A DNA stretch of 56,304 nt from Acidobacteriota bacterium (GCA_013289695.1 JABCZK010000029.1:1-56304), one strand, 5' to 3'. Positions 9,402-18,256 are shown, counted from the first letter of the stretch. The notes: generated by a model from the sequence alone, not told the origin. Numbers and translations are program-made.

Positions 9402-9660
9402 GGAATTCGTAGCGCCGGCTTGGTTGCTTTTGTCTTTAATTTTGTAGCGGCAGCCTGGTCTTCACGCGGGCGTAGTCGAATTTGCTTTTGACTTGCAGTT
9501 GCCTGCACTGCGATCCTCCGCGCTCGCATCCAACGTCGACGCCCAGCCCAACATGGAGTGCCGCGGCTTGCCGCCGGTTTCGCCGAAAGTCAATGTCGTG
9601 CAACAAAACGAGCCAGGCGAGGCTTTCCGGCTGCCCGTTTACGCATCCGACGCGGCTGGG
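9402..9660. repeat. Intergenic repeats: two GTAGCGGC-type copies and one SKC-type element
   Basis: The gap 9372-9726 has no convincing gene. Just after dcd, AGCCGT and ACGGCT (about 9370-9388) could form a weak hairpin. GTAGCGGC-family copies sit at 9402-9418 and 9437-9451. At about 9511-9600 lies a degenerate copy of a second family also found at 14830 and 18175: a GCATCCA block, GGAGTGC, then GGCTTGCCGCCG and a following hairpin. Confidence 0.6.
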
Positions 9661-9726
9661 GCGCCGCTCACGCCCCAGCTTGCCCGGGCGTCAACCTCTA
9701 GAGCTTCTCGCTCCCACAACACTCGG

Positions 9727-10347
9727 TTACGCCTTACCACCCACAATCGGCAAAACTTTCCCCCACTTACCTGTGAACACGAACGAGTCGAGCGCCTTGC
9801 GTTCCCGCGGCGCCACTTCCGGTGCCTTTAAGTGATCCGGCAAAGTATGCGCCTCGCCCGGATAACCAATCGCAATACCCGCGACCGCCTCGTACCCTTC
9901 CGGAATCCCGAAAATCTCCCGCGCCTTCTCCGGCAAAATTCCCCCCATCTGGTGTACCGCCAAACCCAACTCCTCCGCCTGTATCGTCAATGTCGCCGAA
10001 GCCGCCCCCACGTCGTGAAACGCATGACGATTCAACTCGCCGTTGTGCTCGAATTTCAATTTAGCCACGCTCAACGCCACCACCGGAGCACTCTTAGCCC
10101 AGCTCTGGTTGAACTCGACAAAGCAATCCAGCACCTTCCTGTAATTTTCCGGATCACTCTTGGTCGCCACAATAAAATTCCACGGCTGCCCGTTGTAGGA
10201 GGAAGCCGCCCAGCGCGCCGCCTCAAACAAACTGCGCAATTTCTCCGCTTCCACTGGCCGGTCCGCAAACGCCCGCGGACTCCACCGTTCTCGAATCAAA
10301 CTGTGAATCGGTGCGCTCGTAATCGCCGTCTTTTTCAGTGCACTCAT
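9727..10347 (-). CDS. Nitroreductase family protein
   Basis: A 206-residue flavin-dependent oxidoreductase. IRERWSPRAFADRPV is the usual FMN-phosphate binding start, ARWAASSYNGQPWNF the second flavin-contact block, and GLAVHQMGG and AIGYPGE follow as in the family. Such enzymes reduce nitro groups or quinones with NAD(P)H; the substrate is unknown. It is the last gene of a minus-strand run marR-pirin-doxX-nitroreductase, which suggests a response to electrophiles or redox stress. A full AGGAGG lies five bases before ATG. Confidence 0.9.
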   Translation of the reverse strand: MSALKKTAITSAPIHSLIRERWSPRAFADRPVEAEKLRSLFEAARWAASSYNGQPWNFIVATKSDPENYRKVLDCFVEFNQSWAKSAPVVALSVAKLKFEHNGELNRHAFHDVGAASATLTIQAEELGLAVHQMGGILPEKAREIFGIPEGYEAVAGIAIGYPGEAHTLPDHLKAPEVAPRERKALDSFVFTGKWGKVLPIVGGKA

Positions 10348-10437
10348 AATTCCTCCTTTAAGATGTCCGAACTGGCGGTGGGCGCGGCGTGCCGTGCCCG
10401 CCGCCGCTCATAGCCTCTCCACACTTTTCCCGCAAGC

Positions 10438-10851
10438 TCAGCCTTTCTTCGCCAACTTCCCATCCGCCGAATAAGTCCCAGCTCCGTTCACGGACAGCAC
10501 CAGCAACCCGCCCATGATCGCCACATTCTTCAAGAAGTTGACCATCTGGATCTGCTGCTCCTGCCCCTGCACCGCCCAGAAATTGTGAAAAAAATAAGTG
10601 ACCGGGATCAGGTACAGAAACAGCAGCCACGCCGCAAACCGCGTCTTGAAACCCGCCAGAATCGCCAAGCCGCAAGCCAGTTCCACCGCCGCCGCAGCTG
10701 CGATTGCCACGCCCGGCGCGGGCAGGTGCACGACGGCAGCGTAACCGACCATCTGCGCATAACCTCCCACTTTAAAGAATCCGCTGATCAGAAATATCAC
10801 ACTGATCAGAATTCGCCCGGCCAACGTGGTTATATCGTGCGCTGAATTCAT
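10438..10851 (-). CDS. DoxX family membrane protein
   Basis: A 137-residue protein with four transmembrane helices: AGRILISVIFLISGFFKV at the start, then two central helices (AIAAAAAVELACGLAIL, AAWLLFLYLIPVTYFF) and VAIMGGLLVLSV near the end. This is the DoxX pattern. Family members are linked to thiosulfate or quinone redox chemistry and oxidative stress, but the function here is unknown. Two ATGs are close together; the second (10851) is preferred because AGGAG stands 8 bases before it and only 2 before the first. It lies 28 bases after the pirin gene. Confidence 0.87.
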   Translation of the reverse strand: MNSAHDITTLAGRILISVIFLISGFFKVGGYAQMVGYAAVVHLPAPGVAIAAAAAVELACGLAILAGFKTRFAAWLLFLYLIPVTYFFHNFWAVQGQEQQIQMVNFLKNVAIMGGLLVLSVNGAGTYSADGKLAKKG

Positions 10852-10879
10852 CTGCATATCTCCTGTGCAAATTTTATTT

Positions 10880-11569
10880 TTACGCCAGATCAAACAACAA
10901 CACTTCCGATGGTTCCTGCGCTTCCACACGCAGCTCGTCTTCCCTGGTAATGGCCGCGCCGTCGCCCGCTTTCAGCTCCACTCCGTTCAACTTCACTGCT
11001 CCGCGCGCCAGTTGCACCCATGCATGGCGCCCAGCCTTCAACGCATGCTTGGTTTCCTGGCCCTTATCGAGCCTCGTGATAAAAAGGTCCGCGTCCTGGT
11101 GAATCGTAACCGGAGCTTGCGGCCCAGCCACATGATGAAACTTGCCGCGCAAATCCTTGTCTGGGAACGCCAGTTGCTCGTACTCCGGCTTCAGGTTCTT
11201 GCGTTCCGGCGTGATCCATATCTGCAGCAGGTGCGTCGGATCTTTCGGCGAAGGATTGAATTCACTGTGCATCACTCCCGTCCCTGCCGTCATATGCTGC
11301 AATTCTCCAGGGCGTAGCACCGCGCCCGCGCCCATGCTGTCGCGATGCTCAATCGTTCCGTCCAGAATCCAAGTCAGGATTTCCATGTCGCGATGCGGAT
11401 GCATCCCGAATCCCTGACCCGGCGCCACCACGTCCTCATTCAATACGCGCAGCGAACGGAACTGCATGTATTGCGGATCGTAGTATTGGTCAAACGAAAA
11501 TGTGAATCGTGTATCCAGCCAGGAAAGTTGATTGTGGCCGCGTTCCTTACTCGGTCTGATCGTTATCAT
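10880..11569 (-). CDS. Pirin family protein (YhaK-like bicupin)
   Basis: A 229-residue bicupin. The N-terminal domain holds the metal ligands in GMHPHRDMEILTWILDGTIEHRDS and GVMHSE, the pirin signature with three His and one Glu. The C-terminal domain is a second, less conserved cupin. Some pirins oxidise quercetin; others sense redox state. The gene starts inside the end of marR (23-base overlap) with AGAAGGAA just upstream, so translation is probably coupled to the regulator. Confidence 0.92.
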   Translation of the reverse strand: MITIRPSKERGHNQLSWLDTRFTFSFDQYYDPQYMQFRSLRVLNEDVVAPGQGFGMHPHRDMEILTWILDGTIEHRDSMGAGAVLRPGELQHMTAGTGVMHSEFNPSPKDPTHLLQIWITPERKNLKPEYEQLAFPDKDLRGKFHHVAGPQAPVTIHQDADLFITRLDKGQETKHALKAGRHAWVQLARGAVKLNGVELKAGDGAAITREDELRVEAQEPSEVLLFDLA

Positions 11570-12053
11570 GTTCCTTCTCCCTCTTCATTCTTTCCGTGCA
11601 CAATTCCTCCGCGCCCCGGCCCAGCTTGCGCGCAATCTTGCGCAATTGTTCTTGCTCCGCGGCGCTCAGTTTACTCATCACCTTCACCACCATTTTTGCG
11701 TGCTCTGGAAACACGCGCGTGATCAGCCGTCGCCCTTTCGGCGTCAGATGGATTTGAATCATCCGCCGATCATTCACCTGTCGTTCCCGCCGCACCCATC
11801 CGTGCCGTTCCAGGTTATCTACTACCAGCGTCACATTGCCGCCGCTGCGCAAAAGCTTCTCGCCCAGCGTATGCTGGCACATCGGGCCCAGGTGCAGCAA
11901 CGCTTCCAGTACCGCAAACTGCCCAGGGGTCACGCCCAGCTCTTCCAGATGCGCGGTAGTTTTTGTAATTGTTGAATCGGACGCGCGTATCAAGTTGATG
12001 AAAGCACTGAGCGCCCGAACCGTCTGTAAATCGCCCTGAAAGTGTGTCGGCAT
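11547..12053 (-). CDS. MarR family transcriptional regulator
   Basis: A 168-residue regulator with the MarR winged helix: LGVTPGQFAVLEALLHLGPMCQHTLGEKLLRSGGNVTLVVDNLE (recognition helix near residues 60-85), then the wing WVRRERQVNDRRMIQIHLTPKG. It is the first gene of the marR-pirin-doxX-nitroreductase operon and probably represses it. The 14-bp palindrome 21 bases before its start is a likely self-operator. ATG 12053 is preferred to a longer upstream frame because the longer version would translate that palindrome. Confidence 0.9.
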   Translation of the reverse strand: MPTHFQGDLQTVRALSAFINLIRASDSTITKTTAHLEELGVTPGQFAVLEALLHLGPMCQHTLGEKLLRSGGNVTLVVDNLERHGWVRRERQVNDRRMIQIHLTPKGRRLITRVFPEHAKMVVKVMSKLSAAEQEQLRKIARKLGRGAEELCTERMKREKEHDNDQTE

Positions 12054-12059
12054 ATTTGC

Positions 12060-12087
12060 TTCAAGCTCAAATGGTTCAAGCTTGAAC
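12060..12087. promoter_or_regulatory. Palindromic operator ahead of marR
   Basis: GTTCAAGCTTGAAC at 12074-12087 is a perfect 14-bp palindrome. A half site TTCAAGCT lies 14 bases nearer the gene at 12060-12067. Position and symmetry fit a binding site for the MarR dimer. Confidence 0.6.
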
Positions 12088-12155
12088 GATTGGATGCGGC
12101 TCCGCTTCGCAGGATTCACGTCCAGCCTAAACCTCTCAAAACACAAATGTTGTCG

Positions 12156-12200
12156 TTGATTTGGTAGCGGCCGGTCCCGCCACGCGGCACCCGGGCATAA
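12156..12200. repeat. GTAGCGGC-type intergenic repeat
   Basis: TTGATTTGGTAGCGGCCGG begins at 12156 and is followed by a GC-rich imperfect inverted repeat (GGTCCCGCC / GGCACCCGGGC). It lies between the marR promoter and the end of the next minus-strand gene and belongs to the family seen in the rpoZ-coaBC gap. Confidence 0.55.
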
Positions 12201-12249
12201 TTGGTTTGCTCTGACCTTGTTCTTCTAGGATCGGCTCAACAATCTGTCC

Positions 12250-12972
12250 CTACGGCTTCTGCGTCGGGCGCAACAAAACCTCGCTAATAAAACTCTGCGG
12301 CGCCTGCGTCACAATCATCTCCACGGCGTGCGCTATATCCTCTGCCTGCAACATCTTGCTGATATCTTTCTTCCCATGCGGTGAAAAATCCGTCGCTACG
12401 CTCCCCGGACAAATCGCGCTCACCCGAATCCCATAACCCCGTAAATCTTCAGCCATGCACTCGGTCAAACCCAGCAGCCCCCATTTCGACGCGCAATAAA
12501 TCCCCCCTCCCGCGAACGCGTTCTTTCCCGCCAGCGAGGCGATATTGATGATATGCCCGCCCCTCCGCTGGATCATTCCCGGCGCCACCGCCTGGCTCGC
12601 CAGGAACACCGATTTCAAATTGGTGTCTAACACACTGTCCCAATTCGCTTCCGTGGCCTCGTGCGTGGGTCCGAAATATCCGATTCCCGCGTTGTTCACC
12701 AGAATCTCCACGGGGCCCAGCGTTTTCTCGGTCTTTTGCACAAACGCCACGATTTGCTCGCCACGCCTAACATCGACCGCGGCGGCAAACACGCCAGCCG
12801 CCATACCACCGCCGAGCTCACGCGCCGCGCTCTCCAGCCGTTTCGCATCCCGCGCGCACAAACTCAGTTTCGCGCCCAGTGTTCCCAAGCGGTGCGCCAC
12901 GGCCAGACCGATCCCGCGGCTTGCTCCCGTGATGATCGCTACTTTTCCTTCCAGCGGTTTTCCATTATTCAT
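12250..12972 (-). CDS. Short-chain dehydrogenase/reductase
   Basis: A 240-residue classical SDR. The nucleotide-binding TGASRGIG is near residue 17, NNAG near 92, the catalytic serine in INIASLAG, and YCASK gives the catalytic Tyr and Lys; ICPGSVATDF follows. The sequence resembles 3-oxoacyl-ACP-reductase-like SDRs, but the substrate is unknown. ATG 12972 is preferred to a longer frame because GGAGAA lies about 7 bases before it. It stands alone between the marR operon and a divergent secreted-protein gene. Confidence 0.9.
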   Translation of the reverse strand: MNNGKPLEGKVAIITGASRGIGLAVAHRLGTLGAKLSLCARDAKRLESAARELGGGMAAGVFAAAVDVRRGEQIVAFVQKTEKTLGPVEILVNNAGIGYFGPTHEATEANWDSVLDTNLKSVFLASQAVAPGMIQRRGGHIINIASLAGKNAFAGGGIYCASKWGLLGLTECMAEDLRGYGIRVSAICPGSVATDFSPHGKKDISKMLQAEDIAHAVEMIVTQAPQSFISEVLLRPTQKP

Positions 12973-13087
12973 ATACAGTTCTCCGGCGAGGCGACAATTT
13001 CCTTCCATTTGCCATCTTATCATTCACGTGAGAACATTCACCCAGCTGGAACTGGGACGCGAATTGGCTGCGCAAGGTGGATTCACC

Positions 13088-13116
13088 TTGCACGCGTGCG
13101 TGGGTTTCCCTATAAT
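13088..13116 (+). promoter_or_regulatory. Sigma-70 promoter of the secreted TPR-like gene
   Basis: TTGCAC, a 17-base spacer and a perfect TATAAT. Transcription should start near 13123, giving a leader of about 90 bases that ends in a CCAGGAGG ribosome binding site. This is the best-matching promoter in the window. Confidence 0.75.
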
Positions 13117-13209
13117 CCCGGTTTCGTTTAGCTCGCTATCCTTCAGGGGCTGTGACTCTAGGCGATACTGTTCATCCGTACCAATACTGGTCCAGGAGGC
13201 AGGGAAGAG

Positions 13210-14574
13210 ATGATACGAATGCGCTTTGCTACGAAGGGAATTCTATTCACTGCGCTCATTCTATTTTGTATTGCCGCGCGACCGGCGGCAGTGCGAGGAC
13301 AGCAAGCGGACCAGGGCAAGACCACCTACACGATTCCGGAGTACAACGCTTTCCAGGCCGCTAATGCGGAGAAGGACCTTACGGCAAGGCTCAAGTTGCT
13401 CGATGACTTCGCTGCAAAATTCCCGAACTCGACGCTGAACCAGTACGTCTTCGCACTCTATTACCAGACGTATTTTGATGCGAAGAATTATCCCAAGACG
13501 ATCGAATACATCGACAAACTCACCGGCTTGGGTGATGCAGCCGATCTGGGCGCGCGACTGTCGGCATATTCCCGTCGCGTCCAGGTGTTTCCGGTCGTGT
13601 TTAACCCCAAGGCGCCCGACGCACACGATCAGCTCGTCAAGGAGCGAGACGCGGCAAAGCAAGGCGCGGAACTCCTCCAAAAATATCCTAAACCCGCGGA
13701 TTCAAAATTAACGGACGACCAGTTCGCAGAACAGAAAAAGCCCGGAATCGCGCTTTTTGATGCCGCCGCGGGGTTTGCCGATTTGCAGTTGAAGGACTTC
13801 CCTCCGGCAATCGAGGCGTTCAAAACTGCGCTTGCCGACGATCCTAAGGATGCCGTTAGCGCCTATCGTCTCGGCGTTGCTTACCTATCCGAGACACCAG
13901 CGCAATCGCTGGACGGTTTTTGGTATTTGGCGAGATCGATCAATCTAAAAATACAAGGTGATGCGCAGATCAAGGATTATTTGCGGAAGCAGATCATAAA
14001 CTATGAACAGCCCCAGTGCGAAAGTCTGGCCGATCAGCAACTGAACGAGTTGCTTACCCTGGCGGGCACCACCGGCGATCGGCCATCGACCTATACGATT
14101 CCCTCGGTGACCGATCTGCAGAAAATCGCTGGGGCCAGCACGATTCTCACTGTTTTCAACGATCTCACTGCGGGCGGCGACAAGGCGAAGCTCACTTGGC
14201 TAGCCCTCTGTGGCGCGCAATTTCCCAACGTGGCCGGCAAGATTATCGAGGTCAAGCAGGGTGCTGGATTTCTCGACTTCATGGTCTTCTTCAGCGCGAG
14301 CGAGGAAGAATTGCAAAAAGCAACCACCGCCAATATGGACGTGAAAGTCTGGACCGCCGCTCCTCCCGCCGGAACCCCCAATGCCGCACAGGTAATTCCC
14401 CAGCCCGACGTCGCTCGTTTGGCCAAGGATGACGGGATACTATTTTCCGGTGCCATCGTCAGTTACGATCCCTCACCCCTCTTGCTCCATTGGGATCAGG
14501 TGAAGGTAGACCCTACGGCGATACCTGAAAAGGCCGAGCCCGGCAAGCACCACAAAGTGCCAGCCAAACAGTAA
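13210..14574 (+). CDS. Secreted TPR-like protein of unknown function
   Basis: A 454-residue exported protein. A signal peptide occupies about residues 1-30 (GILFTALILFCIAARPAAVRG, then QQADQGK). The first 250 residues are alpha-helical and contain TPR-like units, for example AEKDLTARLKLLDDFAAKFPNS, YPKTIEYIDKLTGLGD and FPPAIEAFKTALADDPKDAVSAYRLGVAYL. The last 180 residues are a different, unrecognised domain. This kind of protein is common in acidobacterial genomes. It is monocistronic, with its own strong promoter and terminator, so it may be well expressed. Confidence 0.75.
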   Translation: MIRMRFATKGILFTALILFCIAARPAAVRGQQADQGKTTYTIPEYNAFQAANAEKDLTARLKLLDDFAAKFPNSTLNQYVFALYYQTYFDAKNYPKTIEYIDKLTGLGDAADLGARLSAYSRRVQVFPVVFNPKAPDAHDQLVKERDAAKQGAELLQKYPKPADSKLTDDQFAEQKKPGIALFDAAAGFADLQLKDFPPAIEAFKTALADDPKDAVSAYRLGVAYLSETPAQSLDGFWYLARSINLKIQGDAQIKDYLRKQIINYEQPQCESLADQQLNELLTLAGTTGDRPSTYTIPSVTDLQKIAGASTILTVFNDLTAGGDKAKLTWLALCGAQFPNVAGKIIEVKQGAGFLDFMVFFSASEEELQKATTANMDVKVWTAAPPAGTPNAAQVIPQPDVARLAKDDGILFSGAIVSYDPSPLLLHWDQVKVDPTAIPEKAEPGKHHKVPAKQ

Positions 14575-14592
14575 CAAGCCGCATCAAGTATC

Positions 14593-14633
14593 AAAAAAAA
14601 ATGGCCGGGCCAGAAATGGCCCGGCCATTTTTT
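14593..14633 (+). terminator. Intrinsic terminator
   Basis: An 11-bp perfect stem, ATGGCCGGGCC (14601-14611) with GGCCCGGCCAT (14618-14628), a 6-base loop and TTTTT directly after. A run of A bases before the stem makes it work in both directions. Confidence 0.9.
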
Positions 14634-14687
14634 GCACGCATGCCTTGCGGCTGCGCGCGTAGTCAACGCTCAAGCAACAGCCGCGCC

Positions 14688-14915
14688 TTTCGTAGCGCCG
14701 GCGTCCCGCCGGCTCTTCGCCTTAGCCGTTGCTCTGAATTTGCCGCTGAATTCGTAGCGGCCATCCCGACGACGCGGGACGGGCGCCTTCGGCTCTTCGC
14801 CGCCCACATTTCGATCTTCCGCGCTCGGACCTCGCATCCATGCCTCGCCCATCGGGGAGTGCGGCGGCTTGCCGCCGCTTTGGCTGACGCGAGGCTTGCC
14901 TGGCGTGCCTTTGCT
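14688..14915. repeat. GTAGCGGC-type copies and one GGCTTGCCGCC-type element
   Basis: The gap 14634-15058 holds no convincing gene. GTAGCGGC-family motifs are at 14688-14700 and 14746-14760, both followed by inverted repeats (GCCGGCgtcccGCCGGC; GTCCCGCG-like arms). At 14830-14911 is a full copy of a second family: CTCGCATCCATGCC, GGGGAGTGCGG, the hairpin CGGCGGCTTGCCGCCG and then ACGCGAGGCTTGCC. The same order of blocks recurs at 18175. Confidence 0.65.
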
Positions 14916-15058
14916 GTGAATTTTGCGTCTAGGAGACCGGCTGCTGCAGGGCTGCGCCGGGTTTTGACTTGGCTTTACGTGGTCATCCCGAGCGGAGCGA
15001 GGAATCTGCCTTTTCTTTAAGGCGTGGAAAATTATCAAAGAAGCTTCGAATCGACCGA

Positions 15059-15331
15059 CTACCCCCGCTTATGCCCCGCATGATCGAGCTTATACTCCCC
15101 CACCTTACGGCTCAAAGTATTGCGATGAATTCCCAGCACCTTCGCAGCACGCGATTGATTCCCATCCTGCCGCTCCAGCACGCGCTTGATGAATTTCTTC
15201 TCGAACTCCGTAACCGCCTCTTCCAGCAAAATCCCCCGCTCCACCATCATCCCAATCAAAGATTCCAGTTGTTCTTTCACGATGACACGCTCCGCATGAG
15301 CACTGGGAGAATCGCCGCAGAAAAATGCCAC
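15059..15331 (-). CDS. Fis-type helix-turn-helix protein
   Basis: A small protein of at most 90 residues. Its C-terminal half is a Fis-like helix-turn-helix: EFEKKFIKRVLERQDGNQSRAAKVLGIHRNTLSRKV. This domain usually ends NtrC-type activators, but here it stands alone, as in small Fis-like proteins. The longest frame starts with GTG at 15331; a GTG at 15280 with GGAG 9 bases upstream would give 73 residues and may be the true start. It lies 55 bases after purC on the same strand. Confidence 0.8.
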   Translation of the reverse strand: MAFFCGDSPSAHAERVIVKEQLESLIGMMVERGILLEEAVTEFEKKFIKRVLERQDGNQSRAAKVLGIHRNTLSRKVGEYKLDHAGHKRG

Positions 15332-15386
15332 GCAACAGCATCCGCAACAAACGAATCGTTGCGTGCACTGAGCGCTGCAATTGCTT

Positions 15387-16271
15387 TTAGTCTAATTCGT
15401 GGCCGGTAATTCGCTGGTAGGCTTCCCGGTATTTCCCCTGTGTACCAGCCACCACGTCCGCGGGAAGCGCCGGACCTGGAGCTTGTTTGTTCCATCCAAT
15501 CTTTTCCAGATAGTCGCGCACATACTGCTTATCAAAAGAAGGCTGCGTGCGCCCCGGCGCATACTCGTCGGCCGGCCAGAAGCGCGAAGAATCCGGCGTC
15601 AGCGCCTCGTCAATCCAGATCAATTCGTCGCCAACCATCCCAAATTCGAATTTCGTGTCCGCGATAATAATCCCGCGGCTCGCGACGTGTTCCACAGCGC
15701 TGCGATAAATCGCCAAACTCGTATCGCGCAGTTTCTCGGCGAGCGGCCGTCCCACGGTCGCCACCGTTTCATCGAACGAAATGTTTTCGTCGTGTCCCGT
15801 CGTGGCTTTCGTCGAGGGCGTAAAGATTGGCTCCGGCAACCGGTCGGACTCGCGCAATCCAGCAGGCAGCACAATCCCGCAAATCGCTCCCGTCTTCTGA
15901 TAATCCTTCCAGCCCGACCCCGAAATGTATCCGCGCACCACGCATTCGATCGGCGCCGGCTCGGCCTTGCGCACCAGCATCGCGCGGCCCGCGAGCGCCT
16001 CGGCGTAAGGCGCCAGCTCCCCGCTGAAATCCTTCGCGGAAATAATATGATTGGGCACCAGGCCAGCCAGCTTTTCAAACCAGTAAAGCGAAAGCTGCGT
16101 CAGCACCTTGCCCTTATCCGGAATCGGCGTCGGCAACACCACGTCAAACGCCGACAGCCGGTCCGTCGCCACAATCAGCAACTTGTCGCCGACTTCATAA
16201 ATATCGCGCACCTTACCGCGTCCGCGAAGCTTCAATCCGGGGAAATTCGTCTGCGATATGACTGGACTCAT
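15387..16271 (-). CDS. purC: Phosphoribosylaminoimidazole-succinocarboxamide synthase
   Basis: A 294-residue SAICAR synthase of the longer type, joining aspartate to CAIR in purine synthesis. Typical blocks are [27 protein letters not shown] (ATP site), [22 protein letters not shown], and [11 protein letters not shown] with [17 protein letters not shown] 16271 is chosen because the conserved region begins soon after it; the longer frame adds only unconserved residues. No other pur genes are near. Confidence 0.96.
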   Translation of the reverse strand: MSPVISQTNFPGLKLRGRGKVRDIYEVGDKLLIVATDRLSAFDVVLPTPIPDKGKVLTQLSLYWFEKLAGLVPNHIISAKDFSGELAPYAEALAGRAMLVRKAEPAPIECVVRGYISGSGWKDYQKTGAICGIVLPAGLRESDRLPEPIFTPSTKATTGHDENISFDETVATVGRPLAEKLRDTSLAIYRSAVEHVASRGIIIADTKFEFGMVGDELIWIDEALTPDSSRFWPADEYAPGRTQPSFDKQYVRDYLEKIGWNKQAPGPALPADVVAGTQGKYREAYQRITGHELD

Positions 16272-16445
16272 TTGTGGGGATGCCAAGTGTCGGGTCCTCG
16301 ATGCAGCGCCGCACATTCTAGCGCAGCGCCAATCTATGTCAACCGTTAAGAAATCCTCGCGGCAAGTTGGTCTCCGGTACGTTGTTCCCGCGTCGAGTTC
16401 ATGGCGCTGTTTGCGCGCGGTGCAGCCTCACTTGCCGACGACGAG

Positions 16446-17774
16446 CTACGCCCATCGAATCCGCTCATATATTGCGCGGAGGCGTTTTCCTCTGGCAGGG
16501 TTAATCATCTCTACAAACGCAACCTGGCCCTCGAGTTGTGACTGAAACCGGGGGTGACCAGCGCGATTCTGGTTTTCGGGGCCGAGCCGGACGCAATTCG
16601 TGAGCGTGGCCTTGAGTCGGTCATAGTCACTGCGCATGACATTCAAGTGCCGGTTCGCGACCACGCCTGCCAGATGTTGCCGTACGCCCTGCCGCATGAT
16701 TCGCGTCTTCCGGTGATTTACACCGAAACCTTCCTCAATCAGAATTGCAGCGGCGTGCGTTCGAAATCGCTCGATGATTTTCTCGAAAGCTTCGCTTCCG
16801 GAAAACGCAAGATCGTCAGCATATCGCGTGTAGGCGGCGCCGGCAGCCCTCGCCAATCCAGCCAAACGACAGTCCGCACGATACGAACATAGATTGGCCA
16901 GTGCCGGTGACGTCGGGGCGCCTTGAGGCAAACGCGGTTGTGAATACAACGCGTGCGCTTCGCGCAGACGAGCACGATCAATGTCGGGCCCTGCCCCCGT
17001 CCACGCGTCACGCGGCACGGCGTTCGTGCAGATTCCGCCAAGCAAATCCGCAACCGCCTCGGGATATCCCAACGTACGAAAAAATGCCTGAATTCTCGCG
17101 CCCGCCACGGCCGGGAAGAAATCCCGCAAGTCCATGCGCAACACGAGGCGTTGCGCCACGTGCGGAGCGACGAACGTCTTGATGGACCGGCCCTTCAGGA
17201 ATCCGTGCGCGGCGGGATGAGGCGGGATTTTTTCCAGAATCTCGCTCAGGATCTGCCGTTGCAGCTCCTTCAGCCGCGGCTTTGGCGCTTCGATCAACCG
17301 AATATTGCCCGATTGTTTCGCTAGGACACGGTAGTGATAGTGTGACAGTCGAGGGACGGGTCGCTGCTATCCGAGTGCTTTAAGGTCGGCGAACCACTCT
17401 AGCTCACCAATCTTCAGCGCAAGCCACTCAGCCAGGGCTCCGACTGATTCGATGGGCGGAAGGTCCCACTTGGCCGCCGCGGCGACGGGTTGCAGTTGCT
17501 GCGGTTCAGTCAGCCACCGCGCGACCGCCAATTCGTGGAGGTACTTTGACCACGCTTGTCTGAACCCCGGATCGTCTCGAAGAAACTGAACCGCATCCCG
17601 CTGCCGAGGCCGCGTACGGCCCGCAAACGCCTTGACGTATCGCTTGGCCAAGGGCCGCAGCCAAGGCCAGGAACGGCCGAGAAGCTGTTCGCCGCGAGCA
17701 ACGATTCCTTCGACCGAAGATTGGCCAGCGAGAAAGGACGCGGCGAGCATCCCTAAGAGCGACGGATTCGGCAT
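16446..17774 (-). pseudogene. Retron-type reverse transcriptase interrupted by one in-frame amber codon
   Basis: The frame encodes about 441 residues of an RNA-directed DNA polymerase, but codon 136 is TAG (17367-17369). The reading frame is the same on both sides and family sequence continues directly after it (HYHYRVLAKQSGNIRLIEAPKPRL). After the stop, the fingers/palm is intact: FLKGRSI, LRMDLRDFFPAV (motif A), RLPQGAPTSPALANL, the catalytic YTRYADDLAFSG, GFGVNHRKTR, and the C-terminal AFVEMINPARGKRLRAIYERI. The part before the stop (LAASFLAGQSSVEGIVARG ... LEWFADLKALG) matches what I recall as the N-terminus of the same proteins. Either the gene is dead, the stop is suppressed, the downstream part is translated from TTG 17297, or it is a sequence error. 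A longer start at 17822 falls in a hairpin, so ATG 17774 is preferred. Confidence 0.85.
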
Positions 17775-17812
17775 GGTGGGCGAGGGCAGAATACTCCAAC
17801 GAGTCTCACTCT

Positions 17813-17911
17813 GCGTGAGCATCCCTGCGCAGTCGCGCAGCGCAGCTCACGCGACGAAATCCCAGTTATTCACGTTCCCCTGGGGTAACCCCAGAGAGGC
17901 TCAAACCGAGC
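17813..17911 (-). ncRNA. Hairpin-rich leader before the reverse transcriptase, possible structured RNA
   Basis: Three inverted repeats lie within 100 bases upstream of the RT start. The largest pairs GCGTGAGC (17813-17820) with GCTCACGC (17845-17852), then a 4x4 internal loop and an inner stem CTGCGC / GCGCAG (17825-17830, 17835-17840). The second is a CCCCTGGGG / CCCCAG hairpin near 17877-17894. The third is GGCTC / GAGCC at 17897-17911. Retrons carry their msr-msd RNA at this place, but I could not identify the flanking a1/a2 repeats or the branching guanosine, so the call is tentative. The rest of 17912-18174 shows no gene. Confidence 0.35.
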
Positions 17912-18174
17912 CGAAAGGCCCGATCAAAGCCGGCTTGGAGCATTCCGCCGTCGAATATAATTGTAGCAGTCCTGGCGATGTCCGGGGCGAGTGAGTCAGT
18001 TCGCAATGTGTCGCAACACAAAATCTATGCGGGCCAGATTTTTTTGCGTGAGAGTTCAATAATCTTTGTAGGTCGTGTTTTCAGCTACGACATAAATAAA
18101 TGAGCGGCCGCCTGAATTGTAGGCGGGCGCGTTCGATTTGGCGCTACCCGCAACCTGATCGCTGATAATCGCAC

Positions 18175-18256
18175 CTAGCATCCACGCCCATCCCATTTTG
18201 GAGTGCGGCGGCTTGCCGCCGCTTTGCTTCACGCGAGGCTTGTCTCGCGTGCTTTT
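18175..18256. repeat. GGCTTGCCGCC-type intergenic repeat
   Basis: A copy of the element at 14830: CATCCACGCCCAT, GGAGTGCGG, hairpin CGGCGGCTTGCCGCCG, then ACGCGAGGCTTGTCTCGCG, which itself forms a second stem (CGCGAG / CTCGCG). It lies between the RT leader and the end of smc. Confidence 0.65.

Noticed and set aside
15399..16349. A 316-codon plus-strand frame over purC
   Set aside because: Antisense shadow of a clear purC gene; Arg/His-rich with no motif.
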